This document shows positions 48,136-57,243 of a DNA stretch of 64,000 nucleotides, piece after piece. The translations under genes were made by a program, and so were the position numbers. Source of the stretch: Mesorhizobium sp. M8A.F.Ca.ET.218.01.1.1 (GTDB lineage Bacteria; Pseudomonadota; Alphaproteobacteria; Rhizobiales; Rhizobiaceae). The notes beneath the pieces were generated by a model. It did not search any database. It saw only the letters and a program-made list of their open reading frames with translations, and was not told where the DNA came from. Every line of letters starts with the position of its first letter. The stretch's first letter is position 1. Location: positions 806,001-870,000 of the forward strand of contig NZ_SRUZ01000003.1 of assembly GCF_004791165.1 (NCBI RefSeq), written 5' to 3'.

Positions 48136-48137
48136 CC

Positions 48138-48290
48138 GTCGGGAACTACCAACGTCGGCGCTGCCCTCACCCTTGCCCTCTCCCCGTGAAGAACGGGGAG
48201 AGGGCATCGCCAGCGTCGGAGCGCTTCCCTTCTCCCCGTCACTATACGGGGAGAAGGTGCCGGCAGGCGGATGAGGGGCAGCGCCAGCCT
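48138..48290. repeat. Double-hairpin intergenic repeat between hyi and glxR
   Basis: Two strong hairpins lie in tandem: 48175-48205 (GCCCTCTCCCCGT with ACGGGGAGAGGGC) and 48228-48257 (CCTTCTCCCCGT with ACGGGGAGAAGG). Outer sequences CTGCCCTCACCC and GGATGAGGGGCAG are also complementary, closing the whole element. This matches the look of dispersed rhizobial repeats with paired CTCCCCGT hairpins. Confidence 0.8.
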
Positions 48291-48327
48291 TTCGACGAAG
48301 TCGAACGAGATATTCAGGAGAACCACA

Positions 48328-49245
48328 ATGGAAACCATAGGCTTCATCGGCCTCGGCATCATGGGCGCGCCGATGGCGGGGCACCTGCTCGATGCCGGCT
48401 ATAGGGTCATCGCCAGTGACCATCGCTCGAAGCCACCAGCCGATCTTGCCGCCAAGGGGCTGAAGACTGTCACCGGCCATGCCGCCGTGGCCAAGGCGGC
48501 CGACATCATCATCACCATGGTTCCCGACACACCGCAGGTGGCCGACGTTCTGTTCGGCGACAACGGCGTTGCCGTTGGCCTCTCCGAAGGCAAGCTCGTC
48601 ATCGACATGAGTTCGATCTCGCCGATCGAGACCAAGGAATTCGCAAAGAAGATCAACGAACTCGGCTGCGACTATCTCGACGCGCCGGTTTCGGGCGGCG
48701 AAGTCGGCGCCAAGGCCGCATCCCTCACCATCATGGTCGGCGGCGACGAAAAGACCTTCGAGCGCGCGAAACCCGTGTTCGAGAAAATGGGCAAGAACAT
48801 CACTTTGGTCGGGCCGAATGGCGTCGGACAGACGACCAAGGTCGCCAATCAGATCGTCGTCGCACTGACCATTGAAGCCGTCGCCGAAGCGCTTGTTTTT
48901 GCATCGAAAGCCGGCGCAGACCCGGCCAAGGTCAGGCAAGCGCTGATGGGCGGGCTGGCAGCGTCGCGCATTCTCGAAGTGCATGGCGAGCGCATGGTCA
49001 AGCGCACTTTCGCGCCGGGCTTCCGCATCGAACTGCACCAGAAGGATCTCAACCTGGCGCTGGAGGGTGCGAAGGCGCTCGGCGTGTCGCTGCCCAATAC
49101 ATCGACCACCCAGCAGTTGTTCAACTCCTGCGCCGCTAATGGCGGGGCGAAGGAGGATCACTCGGCGCTGGTCAGGGCGCTGGAGCGGATGGCCAATTTC
49201 GAGGTCGGCGGCGAGGCGGCTGAAGTGAAGGGCAAAGCGGCATAG
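48328..49245 (+). CDS. glxR: 2-hydroxy-3-oxopropionate (tartronate semialdehyde) reductase
   Basis: A 305-residue NAD(P)H-dependent beta-hydroxyacid dehydrogenase that reduces tartronate semialdehyde to D-glycerate. N-terminal Rossmann motif IGFIGLGIMGAPMAGHLL, substrate-site DAPVSGGEVGAKAASLTIMVGG and catalytic Lys in GVGQTTKVANQIVVALTIEAVAEAL. ATG 48328 follows CAGGAG. Completes the glyoxylate-to-glycerate route with gcl; a strong terminator follows. Confidence 0.95.
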   Translation: METIGFIGLGIMGAPMAGHLLDAGYRVIASDHRSKPPADLAAKGLKTVTGHAAVAKAADIIITMVPDTPQVADVLFGDNGVAVGLSEGKLVIDMSSISPIETKEFAKKINELGCDYLDAPVSGGEVGAKAASLTIMVGGDEKTFERAKPVFEKMGKNITLVGPNGVGQTTKVANQIVVALTIEAVAEALVFASKAGADPAKVRQALMGGLAASRILEVHGERMVKRTFAPGFRIELHQKDLNLALEGAKALGVSLPNTSTTQQLFNSCAANGGAKEDHSALVRALERMANFEVGGEAAEVKGKAA

Positions 49246-49298
49246 GCGGGAGAGGGCGGCACAATGTTCCCAGGCCGCCAGCTCTTGTCCTACACAAG

Positions 49299-49333
49299 AA
49301 CGGGTTCCAGCGCTGTCGCTGGAACCCGTTTCT
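49299..49333 (+). terminator. Terminator of the gcl-hyi-glxR operon
   Basis: AACGGGTTCCAGCG and CGCTGGAACCCGTT form a perfect 14-bp stem around CTGT, followed by TCTCGTTTCG. Located 54 bases past glxR and before the convergent rlmB-like gene. Confidence 0.85.
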
Positions 49334-49369
49334 CGTTTCGAGATGTTTTGGCAGGCGGCTTGCCGCGGC

Positions 49370-50218
49370 TCAGCCGCGCTTCAGAAATGCCCGCGCCGCA
49401 TAAAGGCTCACCGCCGCGGCGTTCGACACGTTGAGCGAGCGGATGGCGCCGGGCATGTCGAGGCGGGCCAGTGTCGTCACCGTCTCGCGCGTCTTCTGGC
49501 GTAGGCCCTTGCCCTCGGCGCCGAGTACCAGTGCTATCCTGTCGCCGGCAAAGCTGGTTTCGAGTTCCGCCTGCCCGTCCGAATCGAGCCCGATGGTCTG
49601 GAAGCCGGCCTCGTGCAGTTGGCCGAGCGCGTCGGCGAGGTTCTTCACCTCGATCTGGTCGATATGCTCCAGCGCGCCGGAGGCGGATTTCGCCAGCACG
49701 CCCGATTCTTGCGGGCTATGGCGCGCCGTGGTGATCAGCGCGCCGGCGCCGAAGGCGACCGCCGAACGCAGGATGGCGCCGACATTGTGCGGATCGGTGA
49801 CCTGGTCGAGCACCAGCACCAGCCTGGTGTCGCCAAGCGCGTCGAGGCGCTTGGGCTTCAGCGGCTCGGCCTCTATCAGCACGCCCTGATGCACGGCGTC
49901 CGACCCGGTGACCTTGTCGATGTCCCTGGGTTCGACCAGTTCCGCCTTGAAGGGCAGGGCGGCAAGATCACCGATCTCGAGCCGTTCGGCGGCATTGCGT
50001 GTCACCAGCATTTTTTTGATCCGGCGGCGCGGATTGTCGAGCGCGGCTCGCACAGTGTGCAGGCCATAAAGGCGCACCAGGCCATCCCCGGCGTTTTCGC
50101 CCGGTGGTACGGGTTGGCGAGGCCTGAACGCCGGCGCGCCGCCGCTTTTCTCGTCGCGAAAGGCGCGGCGGAGCTTGGCGTAGTGGGTGTCTTTCGGGGT
50201 GTTGGAATTGTTGCTCAT
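49370..50218 (-). CDS. rlmB: TrmH-family RNA 2'-O-methyltransferase, RlmB-like
   Basis: A 282-residue SPOUT methyltransferase. It has the N-terminal substrate-binding domain (GLHTVRAALDNPRRRIKKMLVTRNA) and the SPOUT motifs LVLDQVTDPHNVGAILRSAVAFGAGALI, ALVLGAEGKGLRQKTRETV and DMPGAIRSLNVSNAAAVSLYAA (trefoil knot, SAM site). RlmB methylates G2251 of 23S rRNA. The symbol is by best family fit; other TrmH-like members are possible. Confidence 0.9.
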   Translation of the reverse strand: MSNNSNTPKDTHYAKLRRAFRDEKSGGAPAFRPRQPVPPGENAGDGLVRLYGLHTVRAALDNPRRRIKKMLVTRNAAERLEIGDLAALPFKAELVEPRDIDKVTGSDAVHQGVLIEAEPLKPKRLDALGDTRLVLVLDQVTDPHNVGAILRSAVAFGAGALITTARHSPQESGVLAKSASGALEHIDQIEVKNLADALGQLHEAGFQTIGLDSDGQAELETSFAGDRIALVLGAEGKGLRQKTRETVTTLARLDMPGAIRSLNVSNAAAVSLYAARAFLKRG

Positions 50219-50402
50219 GGCCGGCTTCTATAGCCGTCTCCTCCCGCCAAGGATATGCCCTGTCGCCGCAGCCGGCGAACAACATCGAAAAACCCTTCCT
50301 GCGCGGTTGACACCCACTGGCCTTGCCGCCATAAGGCGCTTCGCTGATTTCGGAGAAGACAACTCGGGTCCGGATCGGCGTGAATGGCTCCGGCGGCAGA
50401 CT

Positions 50403-50487
50403 GGAGAGGTGCCCGAGTGGTTAAAGGGGACGGACTGTAAATCCGTTAGCTTAGCTTACGTTGGTTCGAATCCAACCCTCTCCACCA
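50403..50487 (+). tRNA. tRNA-Tyr (anticodon GTA)
   Basis: An 85-base class II tRNA: acceptor GGAGAGG pairs CCTCTCC, anticodon loop CTGTAAA (GTA), long variable arm TTAGCTTAGCTTACG, T-arm TTGGTTCGAATCCAA, and encoded CCA. tRNA-Tyr has a long variable arm in bacteria. Confidence 0.96.
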
Positions 50488-50577
50488 CTGCCGGCCCGGA
50501 AGCCCTGAAACGTGAAAAACATCGGATCGAAAAGGTGCATCGCGCTTTTCGGGTCAATCCGGCACCCCGGGTGCCGA

Positions 50578-50988
50578 TCACGTTGTCGTCTGGATGATCA
50601 ATGTCAGCGTGCCATCACCATCGATGTTGGCGGCCACGACCTGTGAAGAGTTGAGCCCGTTCGCCCTCAGCGCCGTTGTTGCCTGAGGCGATGCGTCGAT
50701 GGAGTTCTGCAGCCGCAGCAGATCTTCCGCACTTGTCTGGGTAATCACGGCTTCCGCCTGCGCTTTGATTTCCGCGGGCAGATCCTCGACGGCGACAATG
50801 GCAACACCGGTGAAATTCTGGTCGGCAGCCCCTTGCTCGGGCAGCGGTATCTGGTCCGGCTCGGGCTCCAAGGGTGTCGTCTGAGGAACGGGTGTCAGCA
50901 GAGGAACCTGCGGGCTGATGGCTTGCCCATGGAGGGGCTGCGTGACGACCACTCCGGAAAGCACGGCAACTATCATCAACATCCGCAT
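50578..50988 (-). CDS. Small secreted protein of unknown function
   Basis: A 136-residue protein: signal peptide MRMLMIVAVLSGVVVTQPLHGQA, a Pro/Gln-rich linker (VPLLTPVPQTTPLEPEPDQIPLP), then a folded domain with an AEIKAQAEAVITQTSAEDLLRLQNSIDA helix and a strand-rich end (ANIDGDGTLTLIIQTT). ATG 50988 follows AGGGA; ATG 50994 is also possible. Conserved hypothetical; no family recognised. Confidence 0.65.
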   Translation of the reverse strand: MRMLMIVAVLSGVVVTQPLHGQAISPQVPLLTPVPQTTPLEPEPDQIPLPEQGAADQNFTGVAIVAVEDLPAEIKAQAEAVITQTSAEDLLRLQNSIDASPQATTALRANGLNSSQVVAANIDGDGTLTLIIQTTT

Positions 50989-51112
50989 CGTCATTCCCTG
51001 CTTTTTTCGAAACGTCGAGGACAACCCTTGTGCCGGGCGATGGTTCCGTACCACGGCAGCCGCTGCGCAATTTCAGTCGCCCGCTTGCCGCCGGAGCGGC
51101 TGGTTTGGAATC

Positions 51113-51376
51113 GTGCCTCCCTACGAAATCGACAATTGGTTCCAAATGCGCGATCATTGGAAAATGGGACGCCAATTGGACGACAAACTCGATTGCAAGG
51201 CTTGCGGGACGATCCAGATGGACATTCCCGACGATGCCAAGGAGTCGACGCCAATTTATTGCAGCAATTGCGGTGCCTTCCTCGGCGAATGGGGTGAATT
51301 GCAGGACGATTTCTACCGCCAGGCTCGCGGCACCGAAGCATTCGACCTGCGCGACGGGAACATTATCAAGAAGTAG
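51113..51376 (+). CDS. Zinc-ribbon small protein
   Basis: An 87-residue protein when read from GTG 51113, or 76 from ATG 51146. It carries two CxxC knuckles, CKACGTIQMDI and IYCSNCGAFLGEW, 25 residues apart, the pattern of a zinc ribbon. A helical acidic tail follows. The start is uncertain because neither candidate has a strong ribosome binding site. Function unknown. Confidence 0.6.
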   Translation: MPPYEIDNWFQMRDHWKMGRQLDDKLDCKACGTIQMDIPDDAKESTPIYCSNCGAFLGEWGELQDDFYRQARGTEAFDLRDGNIIKK

Positions 51377-51630
51377 GATGCGATAAACGCAACCTCCGGA
51401 CTGCCCGCCGGGGTGCTAGGTCGCTATGGGAGACCGGCCCTCTATCAGCAGAGGCCCGCAGAGGTTCATAGAATGCGCGCCTTTCAGCGACCGCTGTCAG
51501 CGCATTTAGGATCCGGTCAGTCGCGTTCGGTGGCGCCGAATTCTTCCGGTTTCGCGCCTTGTCGAAGCACAGCCGCGCGATAATTTCCTTGAAGGCGTGG
51601 GCGCTTCTCCCTTCACGACAGGAGTTGACC

Positions 51631-52062
51631 ATGAAACACCAGACACTCGACCAACTGCAGGCCGTCGCCAGGATTGAATCCTCGGCGCCACATTCGGAAA
51701 TGACCCGAGAAGAGCGGATCGCGCGATGGGCCGAACTTCTCGATCAGAATCCCGAGCGATGCCTTGGCGCGTTTAGAGGGACCGAACATCTGCATCCGGA
51801 GGTACGCGCCATGGCACGCGGCGAAGGGTCGGCGATCGCTGTTGCCTTCGAAGACCCGGTGCTGCGCGCGTCGGGTCTAAGGGATGACACTTATGGCGAG
51901 GCCAAGCGCTTCTTCGAACTGAATGACTGGCAACTGCACGACATCGTTTGCGATTGTCACGTAGGCGCCACCATGAAAGCGGGGTGGGCCGCCGCTCGGG
52001 TCCGCGCGACAATTGGCGGCAACAGGTTTCTTGCCTGGTTGAGGCAAAGGATCATGTTCTGA
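51631..52062 (+). CDS. Hypothetical cytoplasmic protein
   Basis: A 143-residue protein without signal peptide or membrane helix. Features: MTREERIARWAELLDQNPERCLGAFRGTEH, then ASGLRDDTYGEAKRFFELNDWQLHDIVCDCHVGATMKAGWAAARVRATI. The C-terminal Cys-x-Cys-His cluster (CDCHVG) could bind metal. ATG 51631 follows AGGAG. No family named. Confidence 0.68.
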   Translation: MKHQTLDQLQAVARIESSAPHSEMTREERIARWAELLDQNPERCLGAFRGTEHLHPEVRAMARGEGSAIAVAFEDPVLRASGLRDDTYGEAKRFFELNDWQLHDIVCDCHVGATMKAGWAAARVRATIGGNRFLAWLRQRIMF

Positions 52063-52450
52063 TGCGTGCCGGGCGGCTCAGGTGAGGACCGTCATCTGTT
52101 CGCGACCGCACGGTGCGACCCACCTGATCCGTCTTGTCGATCAGTCCCTGTGTTCGTGGCATAGCCGAACGGCTGCACGTTACTCCTTCTGCGTCCCGCC
52201 GGCGACGGCGGCGGCAAACGGGCACTGTGCGTCCTACAGACGGTTGGTCCTGGACGCTGTCGGGCACTTCCAACACGTGAGGCCTCACAAGAGGTTTCGC
52301 GGCTGTTGATGTGCTTTCTCAACAGTTTCGGCAGCTGATAATCGCTGCTCAGCGGTCCATTCGGCTTCAATCGCACAAGCTGGAACCTGATGCATCACCG
52401 CGCATTTCGTCTCCATTGGTAGATCGAAACGATAGCCAGGGAGAATTCGG
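52063..52450. other. Intergenic region, nothing recognised
   Basis: About 390 bases between two small genes. Short open frames on both strands have no ribosome binding site or domain. GGGAG at 52440-52444 serves the next gene. Confidence 0.45.
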
Positions 52451-52861
52451 ATGCAAACTTCAGCCGCAACTTCAGGACACGACTTTCGCGAACTGACCAT
52501 AGAACCGTTTGCCGGAACGGTGACGGTGCGATTTTCCGACGCCGTGGTCGCGGCCACGGAGCACGCGAAAGTTCTCAGGGAAGAGGGACAGGAGCCGACA
52601 TTCTTTGTCCCTTTCGAGGACATCTATTTCGACCTTTTCGAAAAGACCAACACCACAAGCAGCTCACCGCTCAAGGGAACCGCGAGCTATTGGCGGGTCC
52701 ATGCTGTCGGTAGCTCGGCCGACGACTTCATGTGGACATACGAGACGCCCGATACTGCAGCGCGGGCCATTGCAGGTCATGGCGCTTTCGATCCTCGAAA
52801 GGCGCGCATCGATGTCGACCCGATGGAGGACAAACAGCACACCCCCCATGTCATGGAATAG
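52451..52861 (+). CDS. DUF427 family protein
   Basis: A 136-residue protein resembling DUF427: FAGTVTVRFSDAVVAATEHAKVLRE, then FFVPFEDIYFDLFEKTNTTSSSPLKGTASYWRVHAVG with the family's SPxKGxAsYW block, FMWTYETPDTAARAIAGHGAF and a VDP end. A single beta-tent domain; function unknown. It is followed after 11 bases by an isochorismatase-family gene, suggesting an operon. Confidence 0.82.
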   Translation: MQTSAATSGHDFRELTIEPFAGTVTVRFSDAVVAATEHAKVLREEGQEPTFFVPFEDIYFDLFEKTNTTSSSPLKGTASYWRVHAVGSSADDFMWTYETPDTAARAIAGHGAFDPRKARIDVDPMEDKQHTPHVME

Positions 52862-52872
52862 GATTATCTTCC

Positions 52873-53481
52873 ATGTCGATGCCGGGCTTGGCATATGGTC
52901 CGTTGGGGCGCCGATGCATGCATGTCTGCGTGGATATGCAAAGGCTGTTTGCCGAGCCGTCGCAATGGGCGACCCCCTGGATCACCCGTGTCCTTCCTCA
53001 AATCGAGAGGCTGGTCGAAAGACGAGCGCCAGAGACCGTCTTCACGCGCTTCCTGCCCGCACAAAAGCCCGGGCAGGGCGTTGGCACATGGAAGCGCTAT
53101 TATGAGCGCTGGGCCTCGATGGCGATCGAAAATATCGGGTCCGAAATGGTCGACTTGTTGCCGGCACTGGCCGCTTACTGCCCGCCGGCGGCCGTCATCG
53201 ACAAGCACATATACTCGCCCTGGTTCGAAGGTCACCTCAGGGCCTTTCTGAACGAACGCGACATCGACACGCTGGTCATCACCGGCGGCGAAACCGACGT
53301 GTGCGTTCTGGCTACGGTGCTCGGAGCGATCGATTTCGGCTATCGCGTGGTTCTCGTTACGGACGCGCTGTGCAGTTCTTCCGATGCCACGCATGACGCG
53401 CTGTTGACCGTTTATCACCAACGGTTCGCACAGCAGGTGGAGACGGTCGAGATGGAGACGGTTCTCTCGAACTGGGTCTGA
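52873..53481 (+). CDS. Isochorismatase-family cysteine hydrolase
   Basis: A 202-residue hydrolase of the isochorismatase-like fold: Asp in HVCVDMQRLFAE, the catalytic Cys in VITGGETDVCVLATVLGAIDFGYRV (about residue 144), and TDALCSSSDATHDALL. Family members act on amides or vinyl ethers, such as nicotinamide, N-carbamoyl compounds and ureidoacrylate; the substrate is unknown. ATG 52873 gives the expected N-terminus; the start has a weak ribosome binding site. Confidence 0.85.
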   Translation: MSMPGLAYGPLGRRCMHVCVDMQRLFAEPSQWATPWITRVLPQIERLVERRAPETVFTRFLPAQKPGQGVGTWKRYYERWASMAIENIGSEMVDLLPALAAYCPPAAVIDKHIYSPWFEGHLRAFLNERDIDTLVITGGETDVCVLATVLGAIDFGYRVVLVTDALCSSSDATHDALLTVYHQRFAQQVETVEMETVLSNWV

Positions 53482-53612
53482 CTTGCCGGTCGTCTGCCAG
53501 GCATTCGATGCCTACGACTTGCCTCAGCCATCGGGCCTTGCCTGCAATGTCGATTGGGTCGCGAGAGCTTCTTGACCTTCGCAACCTTGTCGAATAGCTA
53601 GGGCGTGCGTGC

Positions 53613-53686
53613 GCGGGTATGGTGAAATGGTATCACATGAGCCTTCCAAGCTCTTGGTGCGGGTTCGATTCCCGCTACCCGCTCCA
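53613..53686 (+). tRNA. tRNA-Gly (anticodon TCC)
   Basis: A 74-base cloverleaf: acceptor GCGGGTA pairs TACCCGC, anticodon loop CTTCCAA (TCC, reading GGA), T-arm GCGGGTTCGATTCCCGC, discriminator T and encoded CCA. Confidence 0.96.
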
Positions 53687-53763
53687 GATTTCCAGCTACA
53701 TGTCGGCAAGCCGAAACACTGCGCGGCAGGCGCGCAGCGCTTCAGGCATTGGCGTGCGCCGCG

Positions 53764-54228
53764 CTAGCCGTTGAACGCGGACGCGACCTGGTGCTGCTGC
53801 GGCACCTGGCCGTTCGGCGTCAGCTTGTCGACGATGCCGGGCAAGGCAGCCGATAGTTGCTTGAGCAGCTCCTGTTCGTCGAGCCCCGTCCGTTGGGCGA
53901 TCTCGCGAATGACTTGCGGTCCGATCGCGTTGCCCAGCTCATTGGGGTTGATCGATTGGTTCTGCCCGGTGCCGACCCACGAGTCGGCGACATTGCCATG
54001 GCCGGCATTCTTGAGCTTGTCGAGCAGGCCGCCCAGTCCGCCGAGCAGGCCGCCGTCACCAGATGCGGTTCCGGTGGCAGTGGGATCGGCCGGCACGGGT
54101 GCTTGAGGCTGGTCCGGCTGTTCGGCGCTTCTGCCGCTCAGCATCTTTCCGACCAGCAGCGCACCGAGCGCGATCATCAGCGGTTTGGTGATGTTGCCGC
54201 CGGGAACGGCGTTGTCAAAAAGTCCCAT
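53764..54228 (-). CDS. YidB-family (DUF937) protein
   Basis: A 154-residue protein starting MGLFDNAVPGG, with a hydrophobic segment (PLMIALGALLVGKML), a Gly-rich stretch (GGLLGGLGGLLDKLKNAGHG) and the YidB/DUF937 core WVGTGQNQSINPNELGNAIGPQVIREIAQRTGLDEQELLKQLSAALPGIVDKLTPNG. Function unknown; the fold is known from E. coli YidB. GGAGGATCC precedes the ATG. Divergent from the YeaQ-like gene across 130 bases. Confidence 0.88.
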   Translation of the reverse strand: MGLFDNAVPGGNITKPLMIALGALLVGKMLSGRSAEQPDQPQAPVPADPTATGTASGDGGLLGGLGGLLDKLKNAGHGNVADSWVGTGQNQSINPNELGNAIGPQVIREIAQRTGLDEQELLKQLSAALPGIVDKLTPNGQVPQQHQVASAFNG

Positions 54229-54358
54229 AGTGGATCCTCCATCTGGCCAAGCCCTGCCCATCGTCAACATTGGCGCAATCGGGCGGAATTTCAAGCTGGC
54301 TTGTGGTTTTGACATTCATATGAAAATGTCGGGTTGGCGGGGGATGGAGAGGAAAAAA

Positions 54359-54616
54359 ATGGGTATCATCAGCTGGATCATTCTCGGCGTCATCGCCGGC
54401 TTCATCGGCAGCAAGATCGTCAACAAGACCGGTCAGGGCATGATCATGGATATCGTGCTCGGCATTGTCGGTGCCATTGTCGGCGGCCTGATCTTCAGTG
54501 CCTTCGGTGCTTCGGGCGTCACCGGCCTCAACATCTACAGCTTGATCGTCGCGGTCGTGGGTGCCGTCGTGGTGTTGTGGGCCTATCATCAGTTCTCGGG
54601 CAAGCGGACCATCTAG
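54359..54616 (+). CDS. GlsB/YeaQ/YmgE family stress-associated membrane protein
   Basis: An 85-residue protein with three helices and Gly-rich spacing: MGIISWIILGVIAGFIGSKIV, MIMDIVLGIVGAIVGGLIFSAFG and IYSLIVAVVGAVVVLWAYHQF, matching the transglycosylase-associated/YeaQ family. Members are induced by stress; molecular role unknown. GGAGAGG lies upstream of ATG 54359. Confidence 0.9.
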   Translation: MGIISWIILGVIAGFIGSKIVNKTGQGMIMDIVLGIVGAIVGGLIFSAFGASGVTGLNIYSLIVAVVGAVVVLWAYHQFSGKRTI

Positions 54617-54723
54617 GCGTCGGCAGACTACCAGCTCTGCCGAATCCCGAATTGCGATAATCCGCCGTCGGTGCTGCCTGCGCTCACGGCATCGGAAGCC
54701 ATATGCCGGCGTGCCGCCGCGGA

Positions 54724-55611
54724 TCAGGCGACCACGGCCAGCCGACGCTTGCGCTGGTCCAGCGACACGATGGTCAGCCCGCTGCAGACGACCAGCAGGA
54801 TGCCGCAGACCGCCAGTGCATTGGGGAATTGCCCAAACACCAGCAGGCCGGAAATGACGGCCCAGACCGTGAAGCAGTAGTAGAACGGCGCTACCGCTCC
54901 GGTCGGTCCGACGCGGTAGGCCATGAAGATGAAGAAGTGGCCGAAGATCAGGAAGAAACCGGCTCCCGCCATCAGCAGCAGGTGATGCGCCTCCGGCGCC
55001 ACCCAGCGCTCGGAAACCAGATGCGCGGTGCCGGCGCCGATCAGGACCACGACGACCGCCGAGATCGCCACGATCATTCCTGGCACTTCGGCGGTGATCT
55101 TGCGGCCGGCCAGATCGCGGGCGGCGGCGAATGTCGCGTTGCCGAGCGCCAGCAAGGCGTAGACCGAAATGCCTTGCATGGTCGGCTGCGCCACCATCAG
55201 CGCGCCGATGAAGCCGAGCCCGATCAGCGCCATGCGTTGGCCGCCGATACGCTCGCCAAACAGGATCGAGGATCCGACCAGCATCAGGAGCGGCGTGATC
55301 TGCCCCAGCGCGGTGGAATCGGCGATCTGCATGTTGGCGAGCGCGACGACGTAACAGAGGATCGCCGCCAACTCGAGCAGGTTCCTTCCCAGCACCCGCT
55401 TGTCGAAGATCAGAGGGACTTGCTTGCCGTAGCCGAGCGCAAACAACAGCGGAAAGCCCCACAGCGTTGCCGCGGCACCACGCAGGAAGAGCACTTCGTA
55501 GGACGGCAAGCCGGCAGTGGCGAGCTTCATCATCGTGTCGTTGACCAGATACGACCCGGTCGAGACGATCATGAACAGCGGGCCGCGAATGGCAGTCGGG
55601 ATGAAATGCAT
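54724..55611 (-). CDS. EamA/DMT-family transporter
   Basis: A 295-residue inner membrane protein with ten hydrophobic helices in two EamA repeats, for example YEVLFLRGAAATLWGFPLLFA and ALGQITPLLMLVGSSILFGERIGGQRMALIGLGFIGALMV in the first. Drug/metabolite transporter superfamily, probably an exporter; substrate unknown. Divergent from tuf across 290 bases. Confidence 0.9.
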   Translation of the reverse strand: MHFIPTAIRGPLFMIVSTGSYLVNDTMMKLATAGLPSYEVLFLRGAAATLWGFPLLFALGYGKQVPLIFDKRVLGRNLLELAAILCYVVALANMQIADSTALGQITPLLMLVGSSILFGERIGGQRMALIGLGFIGALMVAQPTMQGISVYALLALGNATFAAARDLAGRKITAEVPGMIVAISAVVVVLIGAGTAHLVSERWVAPEAHHLLLMAGAGFFLIFGHFFIFMAYRVGPTGAVAPFYYCFTVWAVISGLLVFGQFPNALAVCGILLVVCSGLTIVSLDQRKRRLAVVA

Positions 55612-55825
55612 CTGCGCAGGAAATCAGACGCGGATCGTCGCCGCAATGGGCTATGGACCGCCAACAAACCCGACAGTGAGGGATGTAAAGCCGCAGGAAA
55701 CCCCGCATTGCTCCGTCGGCCTTCGCCCATTCCATTTTCAATGTCGCGTCCCTATATCGGTGCCATATCCCCGCAATCGGATCATGGGTTCTGGCCGAGT
55801 GAGATGGCGCCCGGGCAAAAGACGC

Positions 55826-55854
55826 TTGTGTTTTTTGGCCTTTCTCGCTAATCG
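55826..55854 (+). promoter_or_regulatory. Possible tuf promoter
   Basis: TTGTGT (55826-55831) and TAATCG (55849-55854) are spaced by exactly 17 bases, about 50 bases before the tuf start. The match to a sigma-70-type promoter is fair at -35 and weak at -10. Assigned by position. Confidence 0.4.
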
Positions 55855-55903
55855 CCCCGCATTCGACTGAACTGAAGGTCCAGGCCGTCCAAGGAAAGAG
55901 ACT

Positions 55904-57079
55904 ATGGCAAAAGGTAAATTCGAGCGCACTAAGCCTCATGTGAACATCGGCACGATTGGTCACGTCGATCACGGCAAGACGTCGCTGACGGCTGCGATCA
56001 CCAAGTATTTTGGCGAATACAAGCGCTATGACCAGATCGACGCGGCGCCGGAAGAGAAGGCGCGCGGCATCACGATCTCGACGGCTCACGTCGAATACGA
56101 GACCGAGAACCGCCACTACGCGCATGTCGACTGCCCCGGCCACGCCGACTATGTGAAGAACATGATCACCGGCGCCGCGCAGATGGACGGCGCGATCCTG
56201 GTCGTGTCGGCCGCCGACGGCCCGATGCCGCAGACCCGCGAGCACATCCTGCTTGCCCGTCAGGTCGGCGTGCCGTCGATCGTGGTGTTCCTGAACAAGG
56301 TCGATCAGGTCGACGACGCCGAGCTGCTCGAACTGGTCGAGCTCGAGGTTCGTGAACTGCTGTCGAAGAACGAATTCCCCGGCGATGACATTCCGATCGT
56401 CAAGGGTTCGGCGCTTGCCGCACTCGAGGATTCGAACAAGACGATCGGCGAGGACGCGATCCGCGAGCTGATGGCTCAGGTCGACGCCTACATCCCGACG
56501 CCGGTTCGTCCGCTCGACAAGCCGTTCCTGATGCCGATCGAGGACGTGTTCTCGATCTCGGGCCGTGGCACGGTCGTGACCGGCCGCGTCGAGCGCGGCG
56601 TGGTCAAGGTCGGCGAGGAACTGGAGATCATCGGCATCCGTCCGACGACCAAGACGACCTGCACGGGCGTGGAAATGTTCCGCAAGCTGCTCGATCAGGG
56701 CCAGGCTGGCGACAACATCGGCGCGCTGCTGCGCGGCGTCGACCGTGAAGGCGTCGAGCGCGGCCAGGTTCTGGCCAAGCCGGGCACGGTGAAGCCGCAC
56801 AAGAAGTTCGTGGCCGAAGCCTACATCCTGACCAAGGACGAAGGTGGCCGTCACACGCCGTTCTTCACCAACTACCGTCCGCAGTTCTACTTCCGCACGA
56901 CCGACGTGACCGGCATCGTGTCGCTGCCGGAAGGCACCGAGATGGTGATGCCTGGCGACAACATCACGGTCGATGTCGAGCTGATCGTGCCGATCGCCAT
57001 GGAAGAGAAGCTGCGCTTCGCCATCCGTGAAGGCGGCCGCACCGTCGGTGCCGGCATCGTCGTCACCATCAAAGAATAA
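55904..57079 (+). CDS. tuf: Elongation factor Tu
   Basis: A 391-residue EF-Tu that carries aminoacyl-tRNA to the ribosome. G1 GHVDHGKT, switch I RGITIST, G3 DCPGHADY, G4 NKVD and G5 SALAAL are all present, followed by domains 2 and 3 ending [17 protein letters not shown]. Codon use is strongly biased, as expected for high expression. Rhizobiales usually have two tuf genes; this one belongs to the copy near tRNA-Trp and secE. The ribosome binding site is AAGGAAAGAG. Confidence 0.99.
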   Translation: MAKGKFERTKPHVNIGTIGHVDHGKTSLTAAITKYFGEYKRYDQIDAAPEEKARGITISTAHVEYETENRHYAHVDCPGHADYVKNMITGAAQMDGAILVVSAADGPMPQTREHILLARQVGVPSIVVFLNKVDQVDDAELLELVELEVRELLSKNEFPGDDIPIVKGSALAALEDSNKTIGEDAIRELMAQVDAYIPTPVRPLDKPFLMPIEDVFSISGRGTVVTGRVERGVVKVGEELEIIGIRPTTKTTCTGVEMFRKLLDQGQAGDNIGALLRGVDREGVERGQVLAKPGTVKPHKKFVAEAYILTKDEGGRHTPFFTNYRPQFYFRTTDVTGIVSLPEGTEMVMPGDNITVDVELIVPIAMEEKLRFAIREGGRTVGAGIVVTIKE

Positions 57080-57110
57080 TCGAGACCGGCTGCTGCCGGT
57101 TCGACAAGGA

Positions 57111-57136
57111 AAGGGCGGCCTCGGGGCCGCCCTTTT
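57111..57136 (+). terminator. tuf terminator
   Basis: AAGGGCGGCC and GGCCGCCCTT form a perfect 10-bp stem around TCGG, followed by TTTTCG. It lies 31 bases after the tuf stop. Confidence 0.9.
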
Positions 57137-57187
57137 TTCGTTTCGTGCGCTTGGCAGCGCAAGTATTGCGAGGGCCTCTCAAAGCTG

Positions 57188-57216
57188 TTGCAAGCGTCAT
57201 GGCTGCAACTAGTATA
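57188..57216 (+). promoter_or_regulatory. Candidate promoter for the ClpP-like gene
   Basis: TTGCAA (57188-57193), a 17-base spacer and AGTATA (57211-57216) resemble a sigma-70 promoter in the gap after the tuf terminator. If it is used, translation must start downstream of it, which favours GTG 57244 over earlier in-frame starts. Confidence 0.45.
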
Positions 57217-57243
57217 GGTTGCACTAAGGGAGCTTTGCCAACA

